Shown one piece after another: positions 1 to 10,751 of a stretch of DNA of 64,000 nt. This DNA is from Takakia lepidozioides (Eukaryota > Streptophyta > Takakiopsida > Takakiales > Takakiaceae). Numbering within the stretch: position 1 is the stretch's first letter; each line of letters starts with the position of its first letter. A model generated the notes under the pieces. It was given only the letters and a program-made list of their open reading frames with translations. It did not search any database and had not been told where the DNA came from. Made by a program: the position numbers and the translations under genes. The DNA is taken from positions 26,660,001 to 26,724,000 of the forward strand of contig CM060734.1 in NCBI GenBank assembly GCA_030704615.1. Reading direction: 5' to 3'.

Positions 1-2060
1 TAAACTGGGGCAAATCTATCGGCCTTCTCAGCCAGCTGCCAACAAATGCCATTCTGAAACATTGTGATCCATGGGGAGATGACTTGGGGTTAAAGTGGCT
101 TGCTGAGGGCCAAACCCACGAATCTCTGGGACATCAGATTGGGATTGACATCTCAGATGACAGCAGGGTAGAAGCTGTTCTAATTAAGCTGAAAAGAAGA
201 TTTGCATACTGGAGTTCACTTCACCTTACGGTGGTTGGGAGAGCCTTGGTGGCCAATCAAATACTGTTGGCTTCCTCTTGGTTCACCTCCTCTGTATGGT
301 CACCGGGGGCATCCTTCATCAAGAAGCTCAAATCTGTGACTCGGAATTTTATCTGGGGTGCCACGGATGCTACATCTAATAAAAGAGCACTTGTTAGTTG
401 GGCTCAGATCTGCCAGGGAAAAAAACATGGTGGTCTTGGAGTGCTTGATCCAGAGTCGCAAATAACAACATTGCTAGCTAAATGGGTGCCGAGGGTTTTC
501 ACCAACTTATCCAGTCCCTGCAGTAAATTGGTGAGGCACCATTTGATGGCAGCGGTGCCTAAAACAAGCCCGTGTTGGCCTCCATCCCTAAGATGGACTG
601 TGCAAGGAGGAAAAATGAACGCCAGACCTGCTGTTGGATCCAAAGCTTGGCAATCGATATGGATTTCCTGGTGTAGGCTCCGTGACTCCCTCTATCAGCT
701 GCAACCCACCTCCTATGAAGAAGTAATCAGACAGCCTCTTTTCGGAAACTTCAACAGGGACTCTGAGACCTTGGTGTACTGTTCTGAAAGATGGTCTCAT
801 TGGGAAGCAGCAGGTTTGTCGCACTGCTGCATTTTTGGAACCAAGATTCTGGTTTGCCTATTTCCATGGAAGAAGCAGAGCAGGGTTGTCCCAGAGAAGA
901 GTGGCTTCTGGTTGGGGCACAATTTTGGAAGACCTCCCCCCCATCTGGACTCAGTTGTTGGCAAATCGACACTTGAGATCTGTTCCTAGATGGCTGGGAT
1001 TCTCCCAGGCTTTGGAGAAATTCGCGCTATATGCCACATCCATTGATCCTAACCACATTTTTGGTACAAGATTCAGTGTGGCAAGTGATGGTCTTCTCCT
1101 TAATCCCCAGCCTTTCGAGCTTCCTGCCAGGTCGGACTGCTATGACATTAGAGTATTCTGCTCAATTTCTGGTAAAGCTGATCTCCCCCCCCCCCCGCGC
1201 TTGAGCTCCATCTTTACAGTGGCTTCTTCGTTTGGTTCCTATCGGCTCCTGTCAGTCAATTGCAGTTTGACCCAGGAGAGTGGCATTGGATGAGCAAAAA
1301 CAATGATCACTTCTTCTCTTACACGGTTAAGATAGGATATTCTCTACTGATGCCCAATCAAACCTTTGACAGGAAATGGTAACAAATGGGCTCACCTTGG
1401 CGGACAACCGATTCAATGGAAACTGGTATGGGCAGACATATGGAGAAAGCAGAGATCTTCCAAAGTGTCTGCCTTTCTTTGGAAAATCGTCAATCGTATA
1501 ATTCCAGTTGGACACTATATCTCTGACCCTCCTTTGAAATGTGCCACATGCAATAGAAATGCCCCTGAGGATCTGGAACATTGCTTAGTGTCCTGCCCAT
1601 TTGTTCAGTTTGGGCTCGTGCTATCTCCCTTTATTCTTCTTGGGACAAGGATCTCATATACCCCATTTCTGCTCTTCTTCTCAATATCAAGGATGGCAGA
1701 TCCTTCTGCTCTTGCCCTGTTTGGGTTGCTCTTAGAGGCATCACTCTCTGGCATATTTGGAAAATGAGATGCTCTACCCTCTTCCAAAATTCAATTCCCT
1801 GTTTGCAGAAACTTTTGTTCTTAGTTCACTCAGACATGTTGTCTGAGGCTCGCAAGGCATGGGATGTTTTGGTGGCAGCTCTTTCCAGGTGTAATAACAG
1901 AAGGAGAAATCAGCTCGTTGCAGCATTTTGACAGCTCGTGGGGGAGGGGAGGGTTATTCTGCACACGGATTTCAGAGTCAAGAGTTCAGTGGTTCGAAGA
2001 CCTCCCATCCTGCTGGCAGCTCCATAGGAGCCAAACGGTCCCCCCTCGAATCTGAAGAAG
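1..2060 (+). mobile_element. 3' end of an L1-type LINE (ORF2 C-terminal part)
   Basis: Non-LTR retrotransposon fragment cut by the window edge. Only the region after the reverse transcriptase core is present, followed by a cysteine-rich zinc-binding domain and a non-coding tail that I end near 2060. At least three reading frames are needed to follow the protein, so it is decayed. The boundary at 2060 is approximate; I see no clear poly-A tail or target duplication. Confidence 0.75.
84..1931 (+). pseudogene. LINE ORF2 C-terminal fragment with RT zinc-binding domain
   Basis: The first frame (84-989) has the pattern typical of plant LINE ORF2 after the polymerase core: LTVVGRALVANQILLASSWF, then FIWGATD, then KKHGGLGVLDPESQ, which correspond to the usual 'gR..l.n.vl', 'FlWGg' and 'K..GGLGl.d' blocks. 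The frame then shifts (835-1293, 1366-1767, 1581-1931). The piece near 1540-1600 reads CATCNRNAPEDLEHCLVSCP, the Cys-Cys-His-Cys signature of the zf-RVT domain at the end of plant LINE ORF2. Function in an intact element would be target-primed reverse transcription. Here it is broken by several frameshifts and lacks its polymerase domain within the window. Confidence 0.75.
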
Positions 2061-2740
2061 GAGAAGCCTCAATATTCTGCTGGAAAATCTAAAACCCATC
2101 TCATCCATGCATGACATAAGCACTCTCCAGCCTCATCATGTCCCTACCCCTGAAATAATTAACTACCACTTCTTTCACGATATCCAAGGCAACTAGTCCC
2201 GGGTAGTCTTGCTTGTTGACCTGGCTATCCCGTTCGTGGGCACGTTTTCTCTTCCTCCGACCCCCAGACGACCCCGCCCCAGAACTCGAATTCACAACCC
2301 CCGACATTGTATAAACCTTTGCCCACTACAGAAGAAAAAACCTCAGAAAACGGCAATGGACGTGTGTGCATGGTATCTTCGTAGTTTCTGCAAAAAAACA
2401 AGTCGGCGGAGATCTGAAAACAGCAAAATAGTGATATGATGATTGAACCGTGAACAAGGGTGTGGGACTGACCAATAAAAAATCGACCAAACCCCCCCCC
2501 AAAAAAAAATAATCACCTTTGCACCTCCCGTTGGCAGTGCCAAACAACGAAGTCCGAAAGTACTACATGATGCCAAGGAACCGCACAACGAGAGGGGCAA
2601 AAGTGATCAGAAAAGGAGGGGGAATGGTTTATATAGGCGCCTACAAACCCCCCCCCCACAGAAAAATAAATAAAAATGCATTGTGCTTGAAAAGGCGCGA
2701 CAGGCCAGTGGCGCCTCGCCACGTGTCAGCACGGCGCGAC
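2061..2740. other. no recognised gene; low-complexity tracts and a short GGCGCGACAGGC repeat
   Basis: I recognise no gene. A minus-strand frame at 2101-2307 contains a basic stretch (RRKRKRAHERD) and could be part of an exon, but nothing else supports it. C- and A-rich homopolymers lie near 2490-2515 and 2650. The 12-mer GGCGCGACAGGC occurs twice, near 2694 and 2734, right beside the truncated end of the integrase fragment that follows. Confidence 0.4.
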
Positions 2741-2744
2741 AGGC

Positions 2745-3370
2745 TGCACCACTCTCTCTGCCAAGCCATCGGCCTCAAGATGATCTCGAGAAGTGGTACG
2801 GTGGTCTATCAAGGTTTTATCACACAAAGCCTGAAACTCCCCCAAGAACTCTCTCCCTTGGTCCGTGAGTACCTCAGCTGGAGCACCGAATCGGCTAAGC
2901 ACACGATCCAAGAATGCATACGCAGCCCCTTAGCTAGCCTTATCAGGCAACGGAACCAACTCAATCCACTTGGAGAAGTGCTCCACCATCACCAACACAT
3001 ATCTGTGGTGGCGTATCGTCAGTGGCAATGGCCCTGCGAAGTCAAGACTCCACCTGTAGCCCAATCCCATGATGGGTAAAGGATGCAACTGTGGTGTAGG
3101 GGCGTTGAATGAATCACGCACCCTGTCACACACCATGCACCTAGCCACGAATTGTTGCACCTCTGTGTGCATACCACGCCACCAATACTGCCCTTGTAGT
3201 AGACTATGAGTGCGTCGCACTCCAAAATGCCCCAACTCCTCATGGGCATGCTGCACTAACCCTGCACGTTGTGTTGGGTGAGGCACGATCCTCACCCGAC
3301 CATCCTCCCACACTCAAAGCAGGTGTATCCCCTCCCACTTGAATCTCTTGGCTCGTTGCAGGATCCGATC
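2745..3370 (-). pseudogene. integrase fragment of the methyltransferase gypsy element (copy C)
   Basis: On the minus strand this encodes the integrase zinc-binding region (HAHEELGHFGVRRTHSLLQG ... CMVCDRVR) and the core with RWSLDFAGPLP, VEHFSKWIELVPL and TDQGREFLGEFQ. It is nearly identical to 29580-30170 of copy B, so it belongs to the same gypsy family that carries a cytosine methyltransferase. It needs two frames and stops abruptly near 2745, inside the block containing the catalytic Glu (GLAERVVQ). Upstream, at 3370, it is cut by a chromodomain-element LTR. The cut falls at exactly the point where copy A is cut at 23969. Confidence 0.85.
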
Positions 3371-4095
3371 TGTCGCGCACCTCCCTTCGGTAAGCTCCCC
3401 TTCACGTCATAGTTACTCGCTTTGATGTGCGCGCCTGACTCCCAACCTGGCCGCCGGGCCAACTTGGAGCTTCCGCTGCTCACCGGGACATAACGGTCCC
3501 CCTTCGCTTCCCACTAAACCCTCCACCTATTTGGGACTAGTGGAATTCCGTTTGGTAGATGGCAGTCCAGAACAGCTCCCCACTCTTTGGTCGCTTTCCG
3601 GCTCGCTCGCTTACTCACTAGTTTTGGGTCACCAACGGGCTTGCACCGTTCTCGGGGTTACTACTCCCTATATATACTTCTGTAGCTGTCCGCGGGGGTT
3701 TCATAACCAGCCATGCCATTTTATGGCGAACCACCACGAAAACCCTTGATTCCCGGTGATGAGTCGCGGTGAGTCTTGGCCCACTCACCACGGCCCCTAT
3801 GGACCGTGATGAGTCCCAAGACTCCCCACGACTCCCACCACGAGGTCTCCGCCCCCATGGTGAGTCCTATGCCACCCCCACTAAGTCCCGCTAAGCTACC
3901 ACCACCCCTTGTGGAGCCACCCCCACCGCAACCCGGTGTGCGGGGCTCCACCTAGTGAGCGCCTCCGCCTCCTTGAGTGCCTTGGGGACTCAAGGGTGCT
4001 TCAGCCCCCCATACCTACCGCTGTCGCTGCCCCCACCACAGGGGCAGCCTCTCATGTGTCCCGACCCCCTGCCCTCAAGGCAAAGGGCCGCGACA
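3371..4095 (-). repeat. LTR of chromodomain gypsy element (3' LTR, copy 1)
   Basis: About 725 bp, starting TGTCGCGGCCC (minus strand, 4095) and ending GTGCGCGACA (3371), so it has TG...CA ends. The same sequence occurs at 23970-24419 (plus, truncated) and 52851-53706 (minus). A TATA-like stretch (tatatata) lies near 3670. The adjacent host sequence on the minus strand begins GATCG, which is shared with the flank of the 23970 copy. Confidence 0.85.
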
Positions 4096-4998
4096 CACAC
4101 CCCTACCAACAGGGAGTCGATGTCCTCATCGACTTGTCCATTTTGTAGAAACGAACATCCAAGTTGTGGCGTCCCACATCAAGGAGTTTGTTTCCGCACC
4201 ATGGCGTCCCATGGCAAAGAACCAAACCCACACTTGACTCTACTCTCCACTAGCTAGTTCGGCCGACTTCCTCCAAGTCCCGGCCAAGGGTGGAGCCTCT
4301 CAAGCTCCTCCCAGTGTACTCTTCTTGGCCTACTTCAAGGCCAAGAAACGATCCTCCCCGAGGATCGAATCGCCTTACTGCAACAACATTGCTTGCGACC
4401 GCTCATGATGCCGCTTTTGGCATCACCTTGAGCAAGGGTTCACCTGGAACCCTCTTTGACTAGGAAGATAACCTTGAACCAACCGTGCACCCCAATCACC
4501 ACAATTGGGTCCGCCTTGGAATGCTGGCCTGAGGTACGGGAACACGCCGAAGCCGCACTACGACTTCGTCCCGAGGCTACACGATTATAGTACGTGAACG
4601 GAAGCACGTGGCTTCCGCGTTAGCCCGCACTACAAGGCAACCCTCTCGGTAGCGCAGTTATAGTACGCGCACGCGCCAGGTGCGCACTAGCACGTGAACT
4701 CCCAAAGAAGGCACAAGTTTCCTTGCCCCTTGGATGGGAGTCACCCGATTTCGGCACTACGCAAACACACGGTTAACCCAATTTACCTCTCCCACTTTTA
4801 TAAGCTGGCATGCATTCTACACACTAGCCAACCATATCATGCATCAACATTCCAAACAAAATAGGACGCACAATATTTGGAAGCCATTTCATTTATAGCA
4901 CGTTTTGTACAATACAAGTTTTGCAATCGGATTCCTAAACTAGCTAAGCCGGGCTAAGCATGCATTTCCTCCCCCTTGCTCCAAGGTTGATGTCCCCA
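4096..4998 (-). other. untranslated region between chromodomain ORF and 3' LTR
   Basis: About 900 bp without a supported gene, lying between the stop of the chromodomain polyprotein and the 3' LTR in minus-strand orientation. The last bases before the LTR (minus strand) contain a short G-rich run (TAGGGGTGTG) that may be the polypurine tract. The assignment rests on position only. Confidence 0.5.
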
Positions 4999-5853
4999 TC
5001 AACGCTTCTTCTGCTTTTGAGGTCGCCCTTCAAAAACTGCAACCGCCTCGGATGCGTTTCCCATTTCTGAGGCACGCACCCAAGATGCCTCCACCTGATG
5101 ATAGCCTTTCCATTTGACGAGATACTCCGTTTCTCGGTTCTTGAACCTCCTCGACTTAAGTATTGCCTCCACCTCGTACTCAGGTTCATTTTCATGATCC
5201 AACAGCATAGGTGGCGGACGCAACACTTGATGCCGATTCGGACGCACTTCGTCTTTGAAGTAAGGCTTAAAAAGAGAGACATGGAATACTGGGTGCACCT
5301 TGCTGTTTGCCGGCAGCTCCAATTCATACACATCCTCATTCATGACCTTCCGAATGCGAAAGGGTCCCGCATATGGAGGTACGAACTTCGGACTCACTTC
5401 CGGAGGTAGTTGGAAATTCTTGATGTTCAACCAGACCTCCGTACCTGCCTCAAACTTCACTTCCCTCCGCTTCCGATTCGCCTGCCTTTCATACCGTTTC
5501 CTAGCTTTGGCAATGTTGTACTTTGCGAGCTTCAACAAACGCTTGCGTTCTTCTAGTACCTCCGCTACTGCCGGTTCCTCAACGTCCTGGGCGGCCCAAC
5601 TTGTCGGCACCAGAGGTGCTTTTCCATAGACCAATACGAAAGGGGAAACTCCCGTTGCGAAGTGTTTTGTGTTATTATAACAGAACTCTGCCGCGTCTAA
5701 GTGTTCCACCCAGTCTGTTTGGTCTGCCGACACGTAATTCCGCAAGATCTGCTTCACTACGGAATTCACTCTTTCTGTTTGGCCGTCGGTCGTAGGTCGG
5801 AAGGCGGTGCTCATCTTCAGCCTCGTCCCATCTTCTTCCAAAGTGCCCTCCAA
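4999..5853 (-). pseudogene. gypsy integrase C-terminus with chromodomain
   Basis: 284 residues in one frame. It starts inside the integrase core (STAFRPTTDGQTERVNSVVK, carrying the catalytic Glu). The GPY/F-type C-terminal region follows (AGPFRIRKVMNEDVYELELP, then HPVFHVSLFKPY). Last comes a chromodomain (EYEVEAILKSRRF ... EYLVKWKGYHQVEASWV). In this lineage the chromodomain reads methylated histone tails and guides integration to heterochromatin. The frame overlaps the preceding integrase frame (5817-6161) with a shift, so the polyprotein is broken there. Confidence 0.9.
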
Positions 5854-6511
5854 AATTTACTCGTAAACTTTGGATCGCGGTCCGAGACAATATCCTTCGG
5901 GACTCCATGATGCTTTAAGACGTGGGCGAAGTAAAGTCGCCCTGTCTCTTGCGCCGTTGCCGTCTCCTTGGTGGGGATGAAATGGCCCATTTTACTGAAC
6001 CTATCCACCACCACCATGATTGCATCGAATCCTTTTGACAGCGGCATAGCAGTCATGAAATCCATCGAGACGCTTTCCCAAGTCCCCTCTGGAATCGGCA
6101 AGGGTTGTAACAGCCCCGCTTGCTTTTTGTACTCGCTCCGGTTTGTTGGCATGTGGTGCATGTCTTGACATACTCCTCTGCCTCCTCCCTCAGTTTGGGC
6201 CAGAAATACTCTTTCTTTAAGAGTGCCGCAGTGCGTTTCGCTCCGCCATGGCCCGCAAGCGGACTATCATGACATTCTCTCAAGAGGCTATCTCTGATCC
6301 CTCCCTTCGGCACGTAGAGACGCTTTTGCTTATACCGGAGCAGTCCATTTTGCAAGTGGAACTGCGATTTAACCCCCATCCTCAAGTCCTGCATCACGGA
6401 CTTCGCCAGCTCATCCTTCCGGCAAGCCTTCCGGATCTTCCTTTGGAGCGCCGTCTCGCCCTTGTACACCAACAAGAGCTGCTGCTTTCTACTTAAAGCA
6501 TCGGCCACCAC
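5817..6511 (-). pseudogene. gypsy integrase zinc domain and core, two frames
   Basis: The part at 6053-6511 carries the end of RNase H (VADALSRK) and the HHCC zinc finger of integrase (ECHDSPLAGHGGAKRT ... CTTCQQTGA). The part at 5817-6161 carries the first two catalytic Asp residues of the core (SMDFMTAMPLSKGFDAIMVV and SDRDPKFTSKFWRAL). The two parts overlap in different frames near 6100, so one indel separates them. The same zinc-domain sequence recurs at 49250-49759, where the core is lost. Confidence 0.85.
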
Positions 6512-6532
6512 GTTCTCTCGTCCCGGTTTGTA

Positions 6533-6945
6533 CTAGATATCCACGTCGAACACCGTCAAAGTATCTTGCCACCTAAGTTGTTTTGGAACATAGTGGCGCC
6601 AAAGCTCAAGACAGTGCACCACCGCCTTCATCTCTTTCTCGTGCGTAGGCCACCGTCGCTCCACTTCATTCAGTTTCTTACTTTCGTAAGCTACTGGACG
6701 TCCATCTTGCATAAGTACACCCCCAATCGCGAAGTCCGATGCATCTGTATGAATCTCAAACGGACGATCGAACTCGGGGATTTTCAAGACTGGAGCTTCC
6801 GCCATCCGTTGCTTCAATTCAGCAAAAGCTTGGCCACAAAAAGTGTTCCATGCCCAGACTTTGGATTTACACAGAAGGTCGGACAGCGGCCCCGCGATCT
6901 TGGCGAAATTTCTCACATACTTCCGGTAATAGGGGGCGAGTCCTA
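6533..6945 (-). pseudogene. gypsy RT thumb and RNase H fragment
   Basis: The sequence reads YYRKYVRNFAKIAGPLSDLL (RT thumb), then RPFEIHTDASDFAIGGVLMQ (first RNase H Asp) and RRWPTHEKEMKAVVHCLELW (Glu). Compared with 49778-50131, about 23 codons are missing after RHYV, including the segment with the third RNase H acidic residue. Homology to the second copy ends at about 6945, which marks a rearrangement breakpoint; about 280 bp of unrecognised sequence follow. Confidence 0.8.
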
Positions 6946-7221
6946 GGACCCAAGTCCAGTTCTCAGCTTTGCCACCAAAGCCACTATAACCTGCTTTTGA
7001 CTGGTCATCTTCCCAATCGTGCTTGCTCATGCATGTACACAATGTGAAACCATCAAGGTGCTCTGGAATTACCTGCAGTATGGTACTTTCATCTCTGAAG
7101 CTAAAGATTGAATGCCAAGGTCTACCACCTCGTAACCCACATCGCCTCCGCTTCTAACAACCAAGAGCTCCACGGTGCTCCTTGCATAACAACCTGGTTT
7201 ATCTCATTCTCAAGCAAAAAC

Positions 7222-7598
7222 CACAAGTGCTACAACTAACTCGTATCTGGCACTCACAGATACGAGCTCATCTTTCTCGAGTGATAAAGAAGAAGAATAC
7301 AAGCACAAGCTCATGCGAGCTCACAAAGCTGAAGCATAAACTCATGTATATATAAACTCATCACTCAAATACAAGTCAAACCAAGTGCACCCCACGCCAT
7401 GGGGAATCCACACTACGGCGCCATAGCTAGGCGCGGTTCGAGAAAAATAAGCCTCCCGCGCTTGTCGTGAAGATAACCACTCCAGGGCCTAAATCTGCCT
7501 TGATCCCTGGATTGACACTTGGGCCAATCCCAAATGTCAATATGTAACAGCTAGCTATTTTCTAGCTAGTTTCACACTAGTGGTAAAATAACTTCACA
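7222..7598 (-). repeat. LTR of the methyltransferase gypsy element, reversed copy
   Basis: About 377 bp. On the minus strand it starts TGTGAAGTTATTTTACC at 7598 and is similar throughout to 16656-17031 and 31354-31680 on the plus strand, including the shared core near CTCATCTTTCTCGAG and the TATATATA segment. No internal region of the element adjoins it, so it is a solo or rearranged LTR. The 3' boundary is set by where similarity with the 16.66 kb copy ends. Confidence 0.8.
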
Positions 7599-7599
7599 C

Positions 7600-7646
7600 C
7601 CTCTTTTAACTTTTTTTGCCCCCACTCTCCCTCTTTGTTTTTTTTG

Positions 7647-7677
<31 letters not shown>

Positions 7678-8070
7678 GGTGAGCAGCACAAAAGAGAGGG
7701 AGAGAGAGGGAGAAGGGGAAAAATAAATAAATAAATAAATAAATAAAAGGGGGGGGGGGAACTGAGCAGCAGCAGCTCCACCTCATTTTTTTTCCTTTGT
7801 TGCCCCCTCTCTCCCTCTCTCTCCCTCTCTTTTGTCTCTATCCCTCTCCCTCTCTCTTTTTAACTTTTTTTGCCCCCTCTCTCCCTCTCTGGTATGTTTT
7901 TTTTTGTGAGCAGCACAAAAGAGAGGGAGAGAGAGGGAAACCAGAAAAAAAAAAAAAAAAAAACCAGCAGCTGTTCAGTCACTCTCCCCCCTCCCCTTTT
8001 TTTTTTCCTTTGTTGCCTGATCTCTCCCTCTCTCTCCTTCTCTCCTTATACCTGTTTGGGATTTTAACCT
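7600..8070. repeat. CT/GA-rich foldback repeats and microsatellites
   Basis: Contains (GTTTT)n, (AAAT)n and long CTCTCTCCCT tracts. A unit that runs from the CT side through a T-run into GTGAGCAGCACAAAAGAGAGGG is present twice (about 7603-7720 and 7850-7945) and can fold back on itself. A third copy lies reversed at about 36731-36842. The long minus- and plus-strand open frames here are low-complexity artefacts. Confidence 0.75.
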
Positions 8071-8109
8071 TTTTCCCAGTACTATACCTAGTGGGGAATT
8101 TTTATAATC

Positions 8110-8321
8110 CCTAATGGATCTAGTAGGGTTTCATCCGTAGTGGATGGAAACCTTAAGAAAAAAATTTGGATGGATGACTAATGGACAGCCGAGTATTTTT
8201 CGTATAACTACGTAAAACCTGATGACTGGTTCGATTATTCATCCATGACGGATGTCATCCATACTAGATGACATTTTGGAAACTGACGGAAGTCATCCCT
8301 TCTGGATGAAAAACTGTAGTG
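8110..8321 (-). repeat. CACTA-like terminus with subterminal GGATG repeats
   Basis: The plus strand ends ...AAACTGTAGTG at 8321, so the minus strand begins CACTACAGTTT, the hallmark start of CACTA (EnSpm) elements. In the next 200 bp on the inner side, GGATG/CATCC words recur in both orientations (TCATCC, GGATGTCATCC, GGATGGAAACC), as expected of subterminal transposase-binding repeats. I could not find the partner terminus, so this may be an isolated end or a small non-autonomous element. Confidence 0.45.
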
Positions 8322-10751
8322 CTAATGTAGAGCGACTCAATGCTGACAATTTTGTGAATCACCTGGCAAAAGCACACAGTAAAGACGATAAACTATATGT
8401 AATTCAATTATAAATGATAGCATTGTGGTATAAACGACTAATGCACAACTGTACACAATGCAAGAAACAGATATTAAAGAAAAACTGTTACTGTGCAGAG
8501 CAGGTTGCCCATGGACTTTTCACAACCATGTTCAACTCCAGCCTGTGGACATGCTCCCAAATGTTGCTGACGTGTGGCTTCTCAGCCAGCAGCACTAATG
8601 CCTGCACCCACCTTAAAGAAGGTCAGCTACATGAGTCATTACAGCACTCATGTACTACGTACGTGTGTGTTTATTTGTCCTTGGCCATGACAGTGGCTTC
8701 TATTCAGTTGCCAACTTGGTTGTGTTAGAGCTTTGGTGGACTAGCAAAACATGAACATTGTACAAACTGCCATTATGTACCGAGCATGAGAAAATGACAC
8801 ATCTTACAGCTTCTGGAAGGGAAACAATAGCCTTCATGCAAGACATGCACGTTTGCCTCCACTCGAACTCCTGATTGAGATAAGATGTGCAACCAAGTCT
8901 CCATTATTGGAACAAAGTCTGTTGCTGGAAAGACATGTGATCCCTCTTACTGCAGCTACAATCATTTTTTGCTCTCTTTACAGAAGTTACCTACATCAGA
9001 AGGAAACCTCTGGCTAAGAGGTTGCATTGAAAGAGTTGTGTTTGATTGACCAACGGACCTCTCCAAGAGTCTTAGTGTTTGCAAGTTTCCTACAAAAAAA
9101 ACTCCAAAACAGTCTACAATGCCGGAATCCGCATACGTGGATTTTGTGGTCGCAAGAGTGTACATAGGTCTCCAACTGAGATTCAGTTGTGAAATTCCCA
9201 GGAGCTGGAAACAGGAGAGAAAAATCTAAGAGAGACCAAGGAAATTCCCCCCATGACAAGACAAAATATGCGGCCTCATCAAAAGTTGTTGATAAGTTCG
9301 CTCAAAGTTAAATATGTCCTAGTGCAAGGCTGGCGGGCCCGCCACCGTCATTACTCAAGCTACAAGCTATGGAAGCTGCCCGCTGCATCAGCCCATTCCT
9401 GCTCTCCGCATCACACAGACTAAACTATTGCACCACGACCCACCTCAAATATGTGCCAAAACGTGAGAATAGGGGGGCCAATATCCCGAGCCGCCAACTT
9501 TGCATCATCATGCGATGATCTCTCGGGTGTCCACCACCTGCTGGGAAGACCTACTATTATTCTAACCTCAAGATGTAATTCCTACGCATAAGTAAATCTT
9601 GGTTCAAAAGAGAATCCCATCAAGTGAAAATTGCTTGGCAAGCGATGCCACAAGGTCCTGGAAAGATCGAGCAAAAGTGTGTGCGGGCTCAAATGGGTCG
9701 TTAGACAAACCAGATCACTAAGGCCCACACAGACAAACGGCGTGAAAGGTGACAAATGCTCCAAAAATTCAACGCACAACATACCGGCAGTTTGTGAACC
9801 TTTATCCACTCCATTGTCGCAAGCTCCAGCTCCCATATCCGGATGCTCTCAGTCTTGGGGAGCGTCAGCACTGAGCCGCTGTGCCTTTCTCTCTGCCCCG
9901 ACCTTCCCTATGCCAAGTTCCCACGACCACAGAAGACAGTGGGAGCGTGGAATTCCAGGAGCCGGGAGGTGGAATCCATCTACTTTCATCCAGATAGTTT
10001 GAAATTACCCCAAAACGGACCTCCATCTGTACAGTTGGTAACCCCCTATTGTAACCAAAATTCCCATAAGTTTATCCCGGCCCACGGCCCGAGAGGATCC
10101 GCATTATGCGTGTCGGAGATCCCTCCTGCGGCCCCGTTCAGCAAGAAGTGGGGGGTTAGTTGGCCGATTCCAGCTCGTAACCCCCACTGCGGCCAGGCCC
10201 TTAAGCACCCTGTTTACTCTCTCTAACTTCCGGTCAGGAATTACTCAGTGAAAATGGAAATTCGGTTGATGTACTTTGATTACGTAAATAGTTAGAAAGT
10301 CGCATTACGAATTACTACCTCCTAAAGTTAATTATGCCCGTAATAGAAGTATTTTCAAAATTTGAGTTCAAACCATCCCAAATCGTGGGTTCGAATCTCA
10401 ACCGTCCAACATCAAAGGATCGACGGTTCTCCAGACCTTATGCCAGCCTGTCACAGATGGGTTAATTAAGGATATATTTTAAAAGAGCGTATTAATCACT
10501 AAACGGGTCTAGATTTCATCGACGTAACGGGGTGGCTAACAAACACACTAATCAACTCGCTAACAAGGGGGTGTACCAACGGGGGCACTAAATGGGGTGG
10601 CAAAGTGACGTTGCGGAGAAACGGGCGCGGATTAGTGAGGGACAGGTGAAGTTACTAGTAACTTACTAACGACTGTGGGCGGGTAGAAGAGAGGAGAGGA
10701 GAGGGAGGGCTCTGCCCGCCGGCATCTCCCTTGTGAGGGTGGGGGCCGGCT
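8322..10751. other. intergenic, nothing recognised
   Basis: About 2.4 kb with no reading frame that I can tie to a known family. Open frames up to 127 codons (9631-10226) have no recognisable motif or intron context. This stretch is upstream of the DUF1685 gene and may hold its promoter, but I see no element that I can name. Confidence 0.5.

Larger units (their letters stand above)
3371..6945 (-). mobile_element. 3' half of a chromodomain-type Ty3/gypsy element (copy 1) with its 3' LTR
   Basis: Minus-strand order is RNase H, integrase zinc domain, integrase core, integrase C-terminus with chromodomain, untranslated region, LTR. The gag, protease and most of the RT are missing: homology with the second copy (49.4-53.7 kb) stops near 6945. 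The element inserted into the methyltransferase element, since copy C resumes at 3370 with GATCG directly after the LTR. Confidence 0.85.

Noticed and set aside
2324-2340. CACTACAGAAGAAAAAACC as a possible left CACTA end pairing with 8321
   Set aside because: Only the first eight bases fit, the following bases differ from the 8321 end, and there are no GGATG subterminal repeats next to it.
3721-4257. Glycine- or proline-rich ORFs in the LTR (also at 24114-24344 and 53100-53432)
   Set aside because: They recur in every LTR copy in overlapping frames on both strands and have no motif; they reflect LTR composition.
7572-8114. Hydrophobic Leu/Ser-rich ORFs on both strands
   Set aside because: They lie entirely in CT/GA and homopolymer repeats.
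10380-10410. GGGTTCGAATCTC as a tRNA or SINE B box
   Set aside because: No A box or cloverleaf at the proper distance and no flanking duplications found.
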